Shown here: positions 11,827 through 18,388 of the stretch, piece after piece
Layout of the letters: every line of letters starts with the position of its first letter
Position numbering within the stretch: position 1 is the first letter of the stretch
Assembly: GCA_035631315.1 (NCBI GenBank)
Contig: DASQIZ010000026.1
Location: 1-19,588 of the forward strand
From: 40CM-2-70-7 sp035631315
GTDB lineage: Bacteria > Gemmatimonadota > Gemmatimonadetes > Gemmatimonadales > GWC2-71-9
DNA: 19,588 nucleotides
Reading direction: 5' to 3'
Program-made: the position numbers and the translations under genes
The notes under the pieces: generated by a model
What the model saw: only the letters and a program-made list of their open reading frames with translations
Database searches by the model: none
Told to the model about the DNA's origin: nothing

Positions 11827-12495
11827 TCAGGCGGCCGCGACCGGGGCACCGCCCCGGAACGGCATGCCCATCTCGCGAAGCAGGGCGAGCGCTGCGTCAT
11901 CGCGCCCCGCGGTGGTCACGAACGTGATGTCCATCCCGTGGATCTTGTCGACCTTGTCGAAGTCGATCTCCGGGAAAATCATCTGCTCCTTGATGCCGAG
12001 CGTGTAGTTACCGCGCCCGTCGAAGCTCTTGTCGGGCAGGCCGCGGAAGTCACGCATCCGGGGCACGGCCACGTTGATGAAGCGGTCGAGGAACTCGAAC
12101 ATCCGCGCGCCCCGGAGGGTCACGGAGCAGCCGATCGGCACACCGGCGCGGAGGTTGAAGTTCGCGATCGCCTTCTTGGCCCGGGTCACCACCGGCTTCT
12201 GCCCGGTGATGGCACCCATCTCGTCGACGGCCGCTTCCAGCGACTTCGGGTTCTTGGACGCATCCCCGATCCCGACGTTCAGCACGATCTTGACCAGGCG
12301 CGGGATCTGGTGCGGGTTCTTGAACCCGAACTGCTGCCGGAGCCGGCCGCGCACCTGCTGCTCGTAGTGATCGAGCAGACGGGGGCGGGGCGCCGGCTCA
12401 CCCGAAGGCTGTTCCTGAGCCTCGGGGGCTGCCGCCCTGGGCGCCTTTTCCTTCCTCGGCTTCTTGTCCTGCTTCTCTTTCGTATCCGCCATCAT
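11827..12495 (-). CDS. rplE: 50S ribosomal protein L5 (uL5) with charged N-terminal extension
   Basis: L5 binds 5S rRNA and contacts the P-site tRNA from the central protuberance. The core starts at about residue 39 (RLLDHYEQQVRGRLRQQFGFKN) and contains NLRAGVPIGCSVTLRGARMFEFLDRF and GRGNYTLGIKEQMIFPEIDFD, all L5 signatures. Length is 222 against 179 in E. coli, owing to a 38-residue Lys/Ala/Pro/Glu-rich N-terminus. The first ATG overlaps the rplX stop by four bases (ATGA); a second ATG follows directly. Internal in-frame ATGs that would remove the extension are absent, so the extension is likely real. Confidence 0.95.
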   Translation of the reverse strand: MMADTKEKQDKKPRKEKAPRAAAPEAQEQPSGEPAPRPRLLDHYEQQVRGRLRQQFGFKNPHQIPRLVKIVLNVGIGDASKNPKSLEAAVDEMGAITGQKPVVTRAKKAIANFNLRAGVPIGCSVTLRGARMFEFLDRFINVAVPRMRDFRGLPDKSFDGRGNYTLGIKEQMIFPEIDFDKVDKIHGMDITFVTTAGRDDAALALLREMGMPFRGGAPVAAA

Positions 12496-12878
12496 GCCCT
12501 CGCCCGCGGAATCGGCTGGCCCGACTTCACCGCGATCCGCTCGATGGTTCCGTCCTTGTCCCGCTGCCGGCGCACCCGCGTGGGCTCACCGGACTTGGGA
12601 TCGAGGAGCATCACGTTCGCGGCCGAAATCGGCGCCGGGAACTCGATGATGCCGCTCTCCATCTCCGGCGTCGTCGCGCGCTGATGCTTCTTCACGACGT
12701 TGACGCCCTCCACCGTCACCCGGTGCATCTTGGGGTGGACGTGGAGCACCTTGCCCTCTTTGCCGCGGTCGTCGCCGCGGATCACGCGCACCGTATCGCC
12801 CTTGGCGATGCGGAGCTTGTGACGCTCGGGCTCGGTGCCGCGGACCTTCCGGCTCTTCTTGTAGACCAGGCGACGCAT
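12492..12878 (-). CDS. rplX: 50S ribosomal protein L24 (uL24)
   Basis: L24 starts 50S assembly by binding 23S rRNA. The KOW motif is visible at about residues 22-48 (LRIAKGDTVRVIRGDDRGKEGKVLHV), followed by RVTVEGVNVVKKHQRATTPEMESGIIEFPAPI and a C-terminal part typical of the family. Length is 128 against about 104, the excess being an N-terminal basic stretch (MRRLVYKKSRKVRGTEPERH) of roughly 20 residues. The ATG directly abuts the rplN stop codon with no spacer. Confidence 0.95.
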   Translation of the reverse strand: MRRLVYKKSRKVRGTEPERHKLRIAKGDTVRVIRGDDRGKEGKVLHVHPKMHRVTVEGVNVVKKHQRATTPEMESGIIEFPAPISAANVMLLDPKSGEPTRVRRQRDKDGTIERIAVKSGQPIPRARA

Positions 12879-13247
12879 TTAGATGACCTCCGGCGCCAGC
12901 GACACGATCTTCATGAACCGCTTTTCCCGGAGCTCCCGGCCCACGGGGCCGAAGATGCGGGTGGCACGCGGCTCGCCCTGATCGTTGATCAGCACGGCGG
13001 CATTCTCGTCGAAGCGGATGTAGGACCCGTCTTTCCGCTTGGTTTCCTTGGCGGTCCGGACGATGACGGCCTTGGCGACTTCGCCCTTCTTCACCTGGCC
13101 GGTGGGGATGGCGTCCTTGATGGTCACCACCACGATGTCGCCGAGCCCCGCGTAGCGGCGCTTGGACCCGCCCAGCACGCGGATGACCAGCGCGCTGCGC
13201 GCGCCGGAGTTGTCCGCGATCTTGAGCCTCGATTCCTGTTGAACCAC
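12879..13247 (-). CDS. rplN: 50S ribosomal protein L14 (uL14)
   Basis: L14 lies at the subunit interface and contributes to intersubunit bridges and to the binding site of the silencing factor RsfS. The 122-residue protein has the hallmark start VQQESRLKIADNSGAR, the central GDIVVVTIKDAIPTGQVKKGEV and the C-terminal ATRIFGPVGRELREKRFMKIVSLAPEVI. Length equals the family norm. The start is GTG with GGGAGA upstream. It starts 15 nt after rpsQ. Confidence 0.97.
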   Translation of the reverse strand: MVQQESRLKIADNSGARSALVIRVLGGSKRRYAGLGDIVVVTIKDAIPTGQVKKGEVAKAVIVRTAKETKRKDGSYIRFDENAAVLINDQGEPRATRIFGPVGRELREKRFMKIVSLAPEVI

Positions 13248-13262
13248 GGTCGTCTCTCCCGC

Positions 13263-13517
13263 CTACTCGGCCCGCTGGACGATTTCGACCACGCGCCAGC
13301 GCTTGGTCTTGGAGAGCGGGCGCGTCTCCTCGATGCGAACGGTGTCGCCCGCCTTGGCGCCCTGCTCGTCGTGGGCGGCCACGGTCTTGGTCCGGGTCAT
13401 CTGCTTGCCGTAGACGCCGTGCGCATAGCGACGGACCAGGGAGACCGTGACGGTCTTCTGCATCTTGTCGCTCACCACCACGCCGGTGCGGACCTTCCGG
13501 TTGCCCCTCGTCGTCAT
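13263..13517 (-). CDS. rpsQ: 30S ribosomal protein S17 (uS17)
   Basis: S17 is a primary 16S rRNA-binding protein with an OB-type beta barrel. The 84-residue sequence has RGNRKVRTGVVVSDKMQKTV near the start, then KTVAAHDEQGAKAGDTVRIE and the closing ETRPLSKTKRWRVVEIV, diagnostic for the family. Length matches E. coli. The ATG overlaps the rpmC stop by four bases (ATGA). Confidence 0.97.
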   Translation of the reverse strand: MTTRGNRKVRTGVVVSDKMQKTVTVSLVRRYAHGVYGKQMTRTKTVAAHDEQGAKAGDTVRIEETRPLSKTKRWRVVEIVQRAE

Positions 13518-13717
13518 GCGTTCTGCCTTTCCCGCAAGATGGTCTCGATCCGGGCGATGTGACGCCTGATCGTCCGGAACTGCAGCGGGTTCTCGATGGC
13601 CTCGGTGGCCGACCGGAACTTCAACCGGAAGCGCTCCTCGCGAAGCTGCACCAGCTGCTGCTGCAGCTCCTCGGTCTTGAGCTCCCGGAGGTCTCCGGAC
13701 TTCGCCTGCTTGGCCAT
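13514..13717 (-). CDS. rpmC: 50S ribosomal protein L29 (uL29)
   Basis: L29 is a two-helix protein next to the exit tunnel, part of the platform for nascent-chain factors such as trigger factor. The 67-residue sequence has the coiled-coil pattern DLRELKTEELQQQLVQLREE and the family motif NPLQFRTIRRHIARIETILRER. Length is normal. The ATG is one base after the rplP stop codon. Confidence 0.96.
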   Translation of the reverse strand: MAKQAKSGDLRELKTEELQQQLVQLREERFRLKFRSATEAIENPLQFRTIRRHIARIETILRERQNA

Positions 13718-13718
13718 C

Positions 13719-14132
13719 TTACCGCTCCTCCCGCTTCACGAACTTGGTCTTGAGGGGCAGCTTGGCCGCGGCCAGCTCGAGCGCCTCGCGGGCCAGCTTC
13801 TCCTCGATCCCTTCGACTTCGAACATGATCCGGCCCGGCTTCACCACCGCGACCCAGCCCTCGGGATTGCCCTTCCCTTTTCCCATCCGGGTTTCGGCCG
13901 GCTTCTTGGTGATCGGCTTGTCCGGGAAGAGGCGGATCCACACCTTGCCGCCGCGCTTCATCTCGCGGGTGAGCGCCACGCGGGCCGCCTCGATCTGCCG
14001 GTTGGTGATCCAGCCGGGATCGAGCGTCATCAGGCCGTAGTGACCGAACGCCACGGTGTTGCCGCGGGTGGCGTTGCCGTTGGTGTTGCCCTTGAACCGC
14101 TTCCGGAACTTGACGCGCTTGGGTGCCAGCAT
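13719..14132 (-). CDS. rplP: 50S ribosomal protein L16 (uL16)
   Basis: L16 binds 23S rRNA near the A site and is needed for late subunit maturation. The 137-residue protein starts MLAPKRVKFRKRFKG and contains WITNRQIEAARVALTREMKR, KVWIRLFPDKPITKKPAETRMGKGKG and PEGWVAVVKPGRIMFEVEG, all family signatures. R82 in TRMGKGKG corresponds to the Arg that is hydroxylated in E. coli. The ATG is 3 nt after rpsC. Length is standard. Confidence 0.97.
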   Translation of the reverse strand: MLAPKRVKFRKRFKGNTNGNATRGNTVAFGHYGLMTLDPGWITNRQIEAARVALTREMKRGGKVWIRLFPDKPITKKPAETRMGKGKGNPEGWVAVVKPGRIMFEVEGIEEKLAREALELAAAKLPLKTKFVKREER

Positions 14133-14135
14133 GGC

Positions 14136-14795
14136 TCAGACGCCCGTCGAATAGGTCCGGCCGTGCAGATCTTCCGTCCGCTCGCCCTTGAAGATCCATA
14201 CCTTCACACCGATGGTGCCGTAGGTGGTCTTCGCGGTCGAGGTGGCGTAATCCACGTCGGCCCGGAGCGTGTGCAGCGGCACGCGCCCCTCGTGATAACC
14301 CTCGGTGCGCGCGATTTCAGCGCCGCCCAGGCGGCCCGCGCACTTGATCTTGATGCCCTGCGCGCCCATCCGCATCGCGCTCTGCACCGCGCGCTTCATG
14401 GCGCGGCGGAACGAGATGCGCTGATTGAGCTGATGCACCACGCTGTCACCGACCAGCTGGGCGTCGAGCTCGGGACGCTTGATCTCTTCCACGTTGATGC
14501 CGACTTCCTTGCCGGTCAGCTGCGCCAGCTCGTCGCGGAGCTTGTCGACTTCCGCGCCGCGCTTGCCGATGACCACGCCGGGACGGCCGGTGTGCACCGT
14601 GACGGTCACCTTGCCGGGCTTCCGCTCGATGTGGATGTCGGCGATCGCGGCGTGCGACAACCGCGTCTTCAAGTACTTCCGGATCAGCTCGTCTTCCTTG
14701 AGCAATTCCGGGAAGTCGCGCCGCGCGTAGTACCGGGAACGCCACTGCTTGACGATCCCGAGCCGGAACCCATAGGGGTGTGTCTTTTGACCCAT
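14136..14795 (-). CDS. rpsC: 30S ribosomal protein S3 (uS3)
   Basis: S3 forms part of the mRNA entry tunnel and mRNA helicase of the 30S subunit. The 219-residue protein begins MGQKTHPYGFRLGIVKQWRS, has the KH-type 2 signature TGRPGVVIGKRGAEVDKLR (69-87), and the C-terminal S3 domain QRISFRRAMKRAVQSAM, then GAQGIKIKCAGRLGGAEIAR. The length is a little shorter than E. coli (233) at the C-terminus. Its ATG immediately follows the rplV stop codon (TAAATG). Confidence 0.97.
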   Translation of the reverse strand: MGQKTHPYGFRLGIVKQWRSRYYARRDFPELLKEDELIRKYLKTRLSHAAIADIHIERKPGKVTVTVHTGRPGVVIGKRGAEVDKLRDELAQLTGKEVGINVEEIKRPELDAQLVGDSVVHQLNQRISFRRAMKRAVQSAMRMGAQGIKIKCAGRLGGAEIARTEGYHEGRVPLHTLRADVDYATSTAKTTYGTIGVKVWIFKGERTEDLHGRTYSTGV

Positions 14796-15278
14796 TTATT
14801 TGTCCTTTTTCGCGCGGGGCTTCTTCGCCGCCGCGGCTTTCTTCGCCGGCTTCTCCGCCTTCGCCTCGGCCTTCGGAGCCTTGGCCTTGGCGGCCTCTGC
14901 CTTGGGAGCCGGAGCGGCCTTGGCCTTCGCCGCGTCCGCCCCAACCCGGATCTCCACGTGGCTCGTCCGCTTCTTGATCGGCGTGCCACGACCCATGGCC
15001 GCCATCGTGAACCGCTTGAGGGTCGGGCCCTCGTTCACCACGGCATAGCGGACCGTGAGCGTGTCCACGTCCAGCCGCTCGTTCTGCCGCTCGGCCGACC
15101 GCTCGGCGTTGGCCACCGCCGACTTGAGGACTTTGCGGATCTGGATCGCCGCCACCTTCTTCGAAAACCGCAGGATGGCGTCCGCCTCCGGAACCGACCG
15201 GCCCCGGATCTGATCGACCACCAGGCGCATCTTGCGCGCCGACTGGCGGACCGCCGTCTGAATCGCTCGAGCTTCCAT
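14796..15278 (-). CDS. rplV: 50S ribosomal protein L22 (uL22) with Ala/Lys-rich tail
   Basis: L22 lines the exit tunnel with its beta hairpin and is a site of macrolide resistance mutations. The L22 core covers residues 1-113, including RQSARKMRLVVDQIRG and the hairpin region RFTMAAMGRGTPIKKRTSHVEI (90-110). It is followed by a 47-residue low-complexity tail of Ala, Lys, Pro and Glu (KAKAAPAPKAEAAKAKAPKA and more), absent from the E. coli protein of 110 residues. The ATG follows GGGAAG with rpsS 3 nt upstream. The tail probably projects from the ribosome surface and is disordered. Confidence 0.96.
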   Translation of the reverse strand: MEARAIQTAVRQSARKMRLVVDQIRGRSVPEADAILRFSKKVAAIQIRKVLKSAVANAERSAERQNERLDVDTLTVRYAVVNEGPTLKRFTMAAMGRGTPIKKRTSHVEIRVGADAAKAKAAPAPKAEAAKAKAPKAEAKAEKPAKKAAAAKKPRAKKDK

Positions 15279-15281
15279 GAC

Positions 15282-15596
15282 TTACTTCTTCCCTTCTTCG
15301 GCCGGCGGCGTGCCTTCGGCTTCCTTCTCCGCCGAGCCCTTGGCCGAGTGTCCCCGGAAGAGCCGCGTCGCGGCGAACTCGCCGAGCTTGTGGCCCACCA
15401 TGTTTTCGGTCACGTACACCGGGATGAACTTGTTCCCGTTGTGCACCGCGAGCGTGTGCCCCACGAAGTCCGGCGTGATGGTGGAGCGCCGCGACCAGGT
15501 CTTGAAGACCTTCTTCTCGTTCTTCTCGTTCAGGGCCTGGATCTTGAGGAGCAGCGACTCCTCGACGTACGGGCCCTTCTTAACACTCCGTGCCAT
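15282..15596 (-). CDS. rpsS: 30S ribosomal protein S19 (uS19)
   Basis: S19 sits in the 30S head next to S13 and touches A-site tRNA and intersubunit bridges. The 104-residue protein has MARSVKKGPYVEESLLLKI at the start and VYVTENMVGHKLGEFAATR (61-79), then RGHSAKGS. The last 20 or so residues (EKEAEGTPPAEEGKK) are an acidic-to-basic tail replacing the short normal end. GGAG lies 7 nt before the ATG, between the gene and the palindromic repeat behind rplB. Confidence 0.97.
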   Translation of the reverse strand: MARSVKKGPYVEESLLLKIQALNEKNEKKVFKTWSRRSTITPDFVGHTLAVHNGNKFIPVYVTENMVGHKLGEFAATRLFRGHSAKGSAEKEAEGTPPAEEGKK

Positions 15597-15613
15597 TCAC
15601 TATCTCCGTTCTC

Positions 15614-15690
15614 GATTGCGGATTGGCGATTGCGGATTGCGGATTCTCAGTGCCATTCCATCCGCAATCCGAAATTCGCAATCCGCAATT
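15614..15690 (-). repeat. Palindromic element of heptameric repeats between rplB and rpsS
   Basis: Two 30-base arms (15614-15643 and 15661-15690) match as inverted repeats at 25 of 30 positions around a 17-base loop (15644-15660). The left arm consists of a heptamer ATTGCGG repeated four times with one variant copy (ATTGGCG). The right arm starts inside the rplB stop codon. Both arms give a long stable hairpin in the mRNA, inside the rplB-rpsS spacer, the only long gap in the ribosomal cluster. It looks like a REP-type or miniature inserted element, not like a terminator, as no T tract follows. Confidence 0.85.
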
Positions 15691-16528
15691 AAGTGGTCGC
15701 GCGCCCGCGCTTGCGTCCCCTGACAATGAGTTTCGTCGAAGCTTTCTTCTTATGCCGCGTCTTCCGGCCCTCGGGCTTGCCCCAGGGAGAGGTCGGGGGA
15801 CGACCACCGGAGCTCTTGCCTTCGCCGCCGCCCAGCGGATGGTCGACCGGGTTCATCGCCACGCCGCGGACCTTCGAGCGCCGCCCCAGCCAGCGGGTCT
15901 TGCCCGCCTTGCCGATGGAGAGCAGCTCGTGCTCGGCGTTGCCGACTTCGCCCACCGTCGCGAGGCACTCGCCGCGCACCATCCGCATTTCCGTCGAACG
16001 GAGGCGGAGGGTGACGTGGTTGCCTTCCTTCGCCACGACCTGCGCGCTGGTACCGGCGCCGCGGCACATCTGGCCGCCGCGGCCGATCTTCAGCTCGATA
16101 TTGTGCACCGCGGTACCGAGCGGGATCTCGAACAGCGGCATCGCGTTGCCGATCCGGATGTCGGACCCCGGCCCCGACACCACCGTGTCCCCCACGTTCA
16201 GGCCCTTGGGGTGCAGGATGTAGCGCTTCTCACCATCCACATAGTGCAGGAGGGCGATGCGCGCGTTCCGGTTGGGGTCGTACTCGACCGACGCGACCTT
16301 CGCCGGCACGCCGGCCTTGTCGCGACGGAAGTCGATCCGCCGGTACTGCCGCTTGTGGCCGCCACCCTGATGCCGCGTGGTGACGTGCCCCTTGTTGTTC
16401 CGTCCGCCGGTGCGGCGGAGCGGCTCGAGCAGGGACTTCTCCGGGGTGCTCTTCGTCACCTCGGCGAAATCCGAGACCGAGCGGAAACGGGTGGCCGGCG
16501 TCACCGGCTTGAATTGACGGATACCCAT
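15689..16528 (-). CDS. rplB: 50S ribosomal protein L2 (uL2)
   Basis: L2 is required for subunit association and peptidyl transfer. The 279-residue sequence has the RNA-binding GGRNNKGHVTTRHQGGGHKR, the middle domain with IELKIGRGGQMCRGAGTSAQ, and the C-terminal GVAMNPVDHPLGGGEG, with H230 equivalent to the conserved His229 of the peptidyl transferase region. Length is normal. The frame is open upstream, but the ATG at 16528 gives the typical MGIRQFKPVTPATR. The rplW stop is one base upstream, and the TAA stop falls at the edge of the palindromic repeat. Confidence 0.97.
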   Translation of the reverse strand: MGIRQFKPVTPATRFRSVSDFAEVTKSTPEKSLLEPLRRTGGRNNKGHVTTRHQGGGHKRQYRRIDFRRDKAGVPAKVASVEYDPNRNARIALLHYVDGEKRYILHPKGLNVGDTVVSGPGSDIRIGNAMPLFEIPLGTAVHNIELKIGRGGQMCRGAGTSAQVVAKEGNHVTLRLRSTEMRMVRGECLATVGEVGNAEHELLSIGKAGKTRWLGRRSKVRGVAMNPVDHPLGGGEGKSSGGRPPTSPWGKPEGRKTRHKKKASTKLIVRGRKRGRATT

Positions 16529-16529
16529 A

Positions 16530-16817
16530 TCAGCCCTCGAAGACCTGGATCGCGTCGCCCTCACGGAGGGTCACGATCGCCTTCTTCCACGCGGGGCGAC
16601 GCCCCTGCGTGCGCCCGTAGGTGCGGCGCTTGGCGCGCACGACCAGGGTCCGGACGTCGGTCACACTCACCTTGAACAGGTGCTCGATCGCCGACTTGAT
16701 CTCCGGCTTGGTCGCGTCCTTCCGTACCTCGAACGCGTATTCCTTCCGCACCTGGTAGGCTTCCGAAGACTTCTCGGTCACCACCGCGCGGACGATGGTA
16801 TTCAGATAATCAGACAT
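16530..16817 (-). CDS. rplW: 50S ribosomal protein L23 (uL23)
   Basis: L23 lies at the tunnel exit and docks trigger factor and SRP. The 95-residue protein has the N-terminal TIVRAVVTEKSSEAYQ, EYAFEVRKDATKPEIKSAIEHLFKVSVTDVRT (the family core) and KKAIVTLREGDAIQVFEG at the end. Length is standard. The ATG overlaps the rplD stop codon by 8 nt (ATGTCTGA). Confidence 0.96.
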   Translation of the reverse strand: MSDYLNTIVRAVVTEKSSEAYQVRKEYAFEVRKDATKPEIKSAIEHLFKVSVTDVRTLVVRAKRRTYGRTQGRRPAWKKAIVTLREGDAIQVFEG

Positions 16818-17445
16818 CGGCGTGCTCCGTTCCCTTCAGCGCGTCGAGCTCCACCACCACCGTGTCCGCCCACAGGATCTCGTACGCGGTCGCGTCCGAG
16901 AACGGCATCACGCGCACGGTCGGGATGTTGCGGCCCGACAGGTAGACGTTGTGCGCGGTCGGAGCGCCGGCAGTCAGCATCAGCACCTTCTTCTCGCCGA
17001 CGCCGAGCTTGTCCAGGAGCTGCGCGAACGACTTGGTGCTCGGCTTCTCGTAGGTGAGCGTGTCCACCACGAGGAGCGCGTTCTCGCGGGCCCGGGCGTT
17101 CAGCGCCGACTTCTTGGCCAGCTGCCGCACCTTCTTCGGAATCCCCATCCGGTAGTCCCGGGGGTGGGGGCCGAAGGCGATGCCGCCATGCCGCCAGTGC
17201 GGCGCGCGGCTCGAGCCCTGACGGGCGCGGCCGGTGCCCTTCTGCCGCCACGGCTTCTGGTTACCACCGGTCACGAAGTGCCGGGTCTTGGTCTGGTGAG
17301 TGCCCTGGCGCTGGTTCGCGAGGAACGTGATCACGGCCTGGTGCAGCACGGGCTCGTTGACCGTTCCGTCGAAGAGCGCTTCCGGCAAGGGCACGGCCTT
17401 CGGCTGCTTCGCGCCGGCGGCCGAGTAGTGCGGGGCCTCAATCAT
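16810..17445 (-). CDS. rplD: 50S ribosomal protein L4 (uL4)
   Basis: L4 lines the exit tunnel through an internal loop and, in E. coli, represses its own S10 operon. The 211-residue sequence has the loop region NQRQGTHQTKTRHFVTGGNQKPWRQKGTGRARQGSSRAPHWRHGG (typical, residues about 43-88) and the C-terminal domain KLGVGEKKVLMLTAG, then IPTVRVMPFSDATAYEILWAD. Whether L4 regulates this operon cannot be told from the window. The ATG overlaps the rplC stop by 8 nt (ATGATTGA). Confidence 0.97.
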   Translation of the reverse strand: MIEAPHYSAAGAKQPKAVPLPEALFDGTVNEPVLHQAVITFLANQRQGTHQTKTRHFVTGGNQKPWRQKGTGRARQGSSRAPHWRHGGIAFGPHPRDYRMGIPKKVRQLAKKSALNARARENALLVVDTLTYEKPSTKSFAQLLDKLGVGEKKVLMLTAGAPTAHNVYLSGRNIPTVRVMPFSDATAYEILWADTVVVELDALKGTEHADV

Positions 17446-18058
17446 GGCGACTCCGGCCTCCCTGCTTGCGGACGGTGAGCAGGCCGTTCATCGGACCCGG
17501 CACCGCGCCGCGCACAAAGAGGAGATTGCGCTCGGCGTCCACGCGGACGACGGTGAGGCCGAGCTCCGTGAAGCGGCGCGCGCCCATGTGGCCCGGCATC
17601 CGCTTGCCCTTGATGATCCGCGACGGATCGGTTCCCGGCGCGATGGAGCCGGGCTTCCGGTGCCGCGTATTGCCGTGGGTGGCCGGGCCGCCGCCGAAGT
17701 GATGGCGGTGGACCACGCCCTGGAACCCGCGCCCCTTGGTGACGCCGGTGACCTTGATCCGGTCGCCGACCGCGAAGATCGACACGGTCACGGCCTCGCC
17801 CGCCTTGGGGGGCTCGGCGCCGACCGGGAAGCTCTCGATCACGCGCGGCTGGGTTCCGACCCCCGCGACCTTCGCGTGGCCGAGCATCGCCTTGGTGGAC
17901 CGCTTCGCCTTCTTGGCGCCGAAGCCGAGCTGCGCCTGGGTGCCCGACACCTGTACCACCGCGCACGGGCCGGCTTCGATCACGGTCACGGGCACGTGGG
18001 CGCCTTCCGCATTGAAGACGCGGGTCATGCCGAGTTTTCTGCCGATCAATCCGTTCAT
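17438..18058 (-). CDS. rplC: 50S ribosomal protein L3 (uL3)
   Basis: L3 starts 50S assembly, and an extended loop reaches the peptidyl transferase centre. The 206-residue protein opens MNGLIGRKLGMTRVF and shows KGRGFQGVVHRHHFGGGPATHGNTRHRKPGSI followed by KGKRMPGHMGARR, the conserved loop. The Gln that is methylated by PrmB in enterobacteria is not present here (the loop reads APGTDPSR). The ATG follows AGAGGA with rpsJ eight bases upstream. Confidence 0.97.
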   Translation of the reverse strand: MNGLIGRKLGMTRVFNAEGAHVPVTVIEAGPCAVVQVSGTQAQLGFGAKKAKRSTKAMLGHAKVAGVGTQPRVIESFPVGAEPPKAGEAVTVSIFAVGDRIKVTGVTKGRGFQGVVHRHHFGGGPATHGNTRHRKPGSIAPGTDPSRIIKGKRMPGHMGARRFTELGLTVVRVDAERNLLFVRGAVPGPMNGLLTVRKQGGRSRHD

Positions 18059-18066
18059 GGCGTCCT

Positions 18067-18375
18067 CTACTCGACCTTGATTTCGACGTCGACGCCGGCG
18101 GGCAGATCGAGCTTGGTCAGCGCGTCCACCGTCTGCGACCGCGAGTCGAGGATGTCGATGAGCCGCTTATGCGTCTTGAGCTCGAACTGCTCGCGGCTCT
18201 TCTTGTCGATGTGCGGGCTCCGGAGCACCGTCCACAGCTGCCGCTTGGTGGGCAGCGGGATCGGGCCCGACACCTGCGCGCCGGTCTTCTCGGCCGTGCG
18301 GACGATGTCCGCGGCGGCCTGATCGATCAGCGCGTGGTCGAAGCCTTTGAGTCGAATCCGGATCTTTCCGGCCAT
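18067..18375 (-). CDS. rpsJ: 30S ribosomal protein S10 (uS10)
   Basis: S10 is a 30S head protein and, with NusB, part of transcription antitermination complexes. The 102-residue sequence, MAGKIRIRLKGFDHALIDQAA, continues TGAQVSGPIPLPTKRQLWTVLRSPHIDKKSREQFELKTHKRLIDI, the family signature. An in-frame start at 18435 would run into tuf; the ATG at 18375, 13 nt after the tuf stop and preceded by GGAGAAG, fits the family. It opens the S10 operon proper. Confidence 0.97.
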   Translation of the reverse strand: MAGKIRIRLKGFDHALIDQAAADIVRTAEKTGAQVSGPIPLPTKRQLWTVLRSPHIDKKSREQFELKTHKRLIDILDSRSQTVDALTKLDLPAGVDVEIKVE

Positions 18376-18388
18376 TGGGACTTCTCCG

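Noticed and set aside
15614..15690. Intrinsic terminator between rplB and rpsS
   Set aside because: The arms are long but AT/GC mixed with no T tract after them, and termination here would cut off most of the ribosomal operon.
13596..15692. A 698-codon plus-strand open frame antisense to rpsC, rplV, rpsS and rplP
   Set aside because: It is a frame shadow of GC-rich ribosomal genes. The translation is repetitive in Arg, Leu, His and Asp with no family pattern, and the opposite strand has certain genes throughout.
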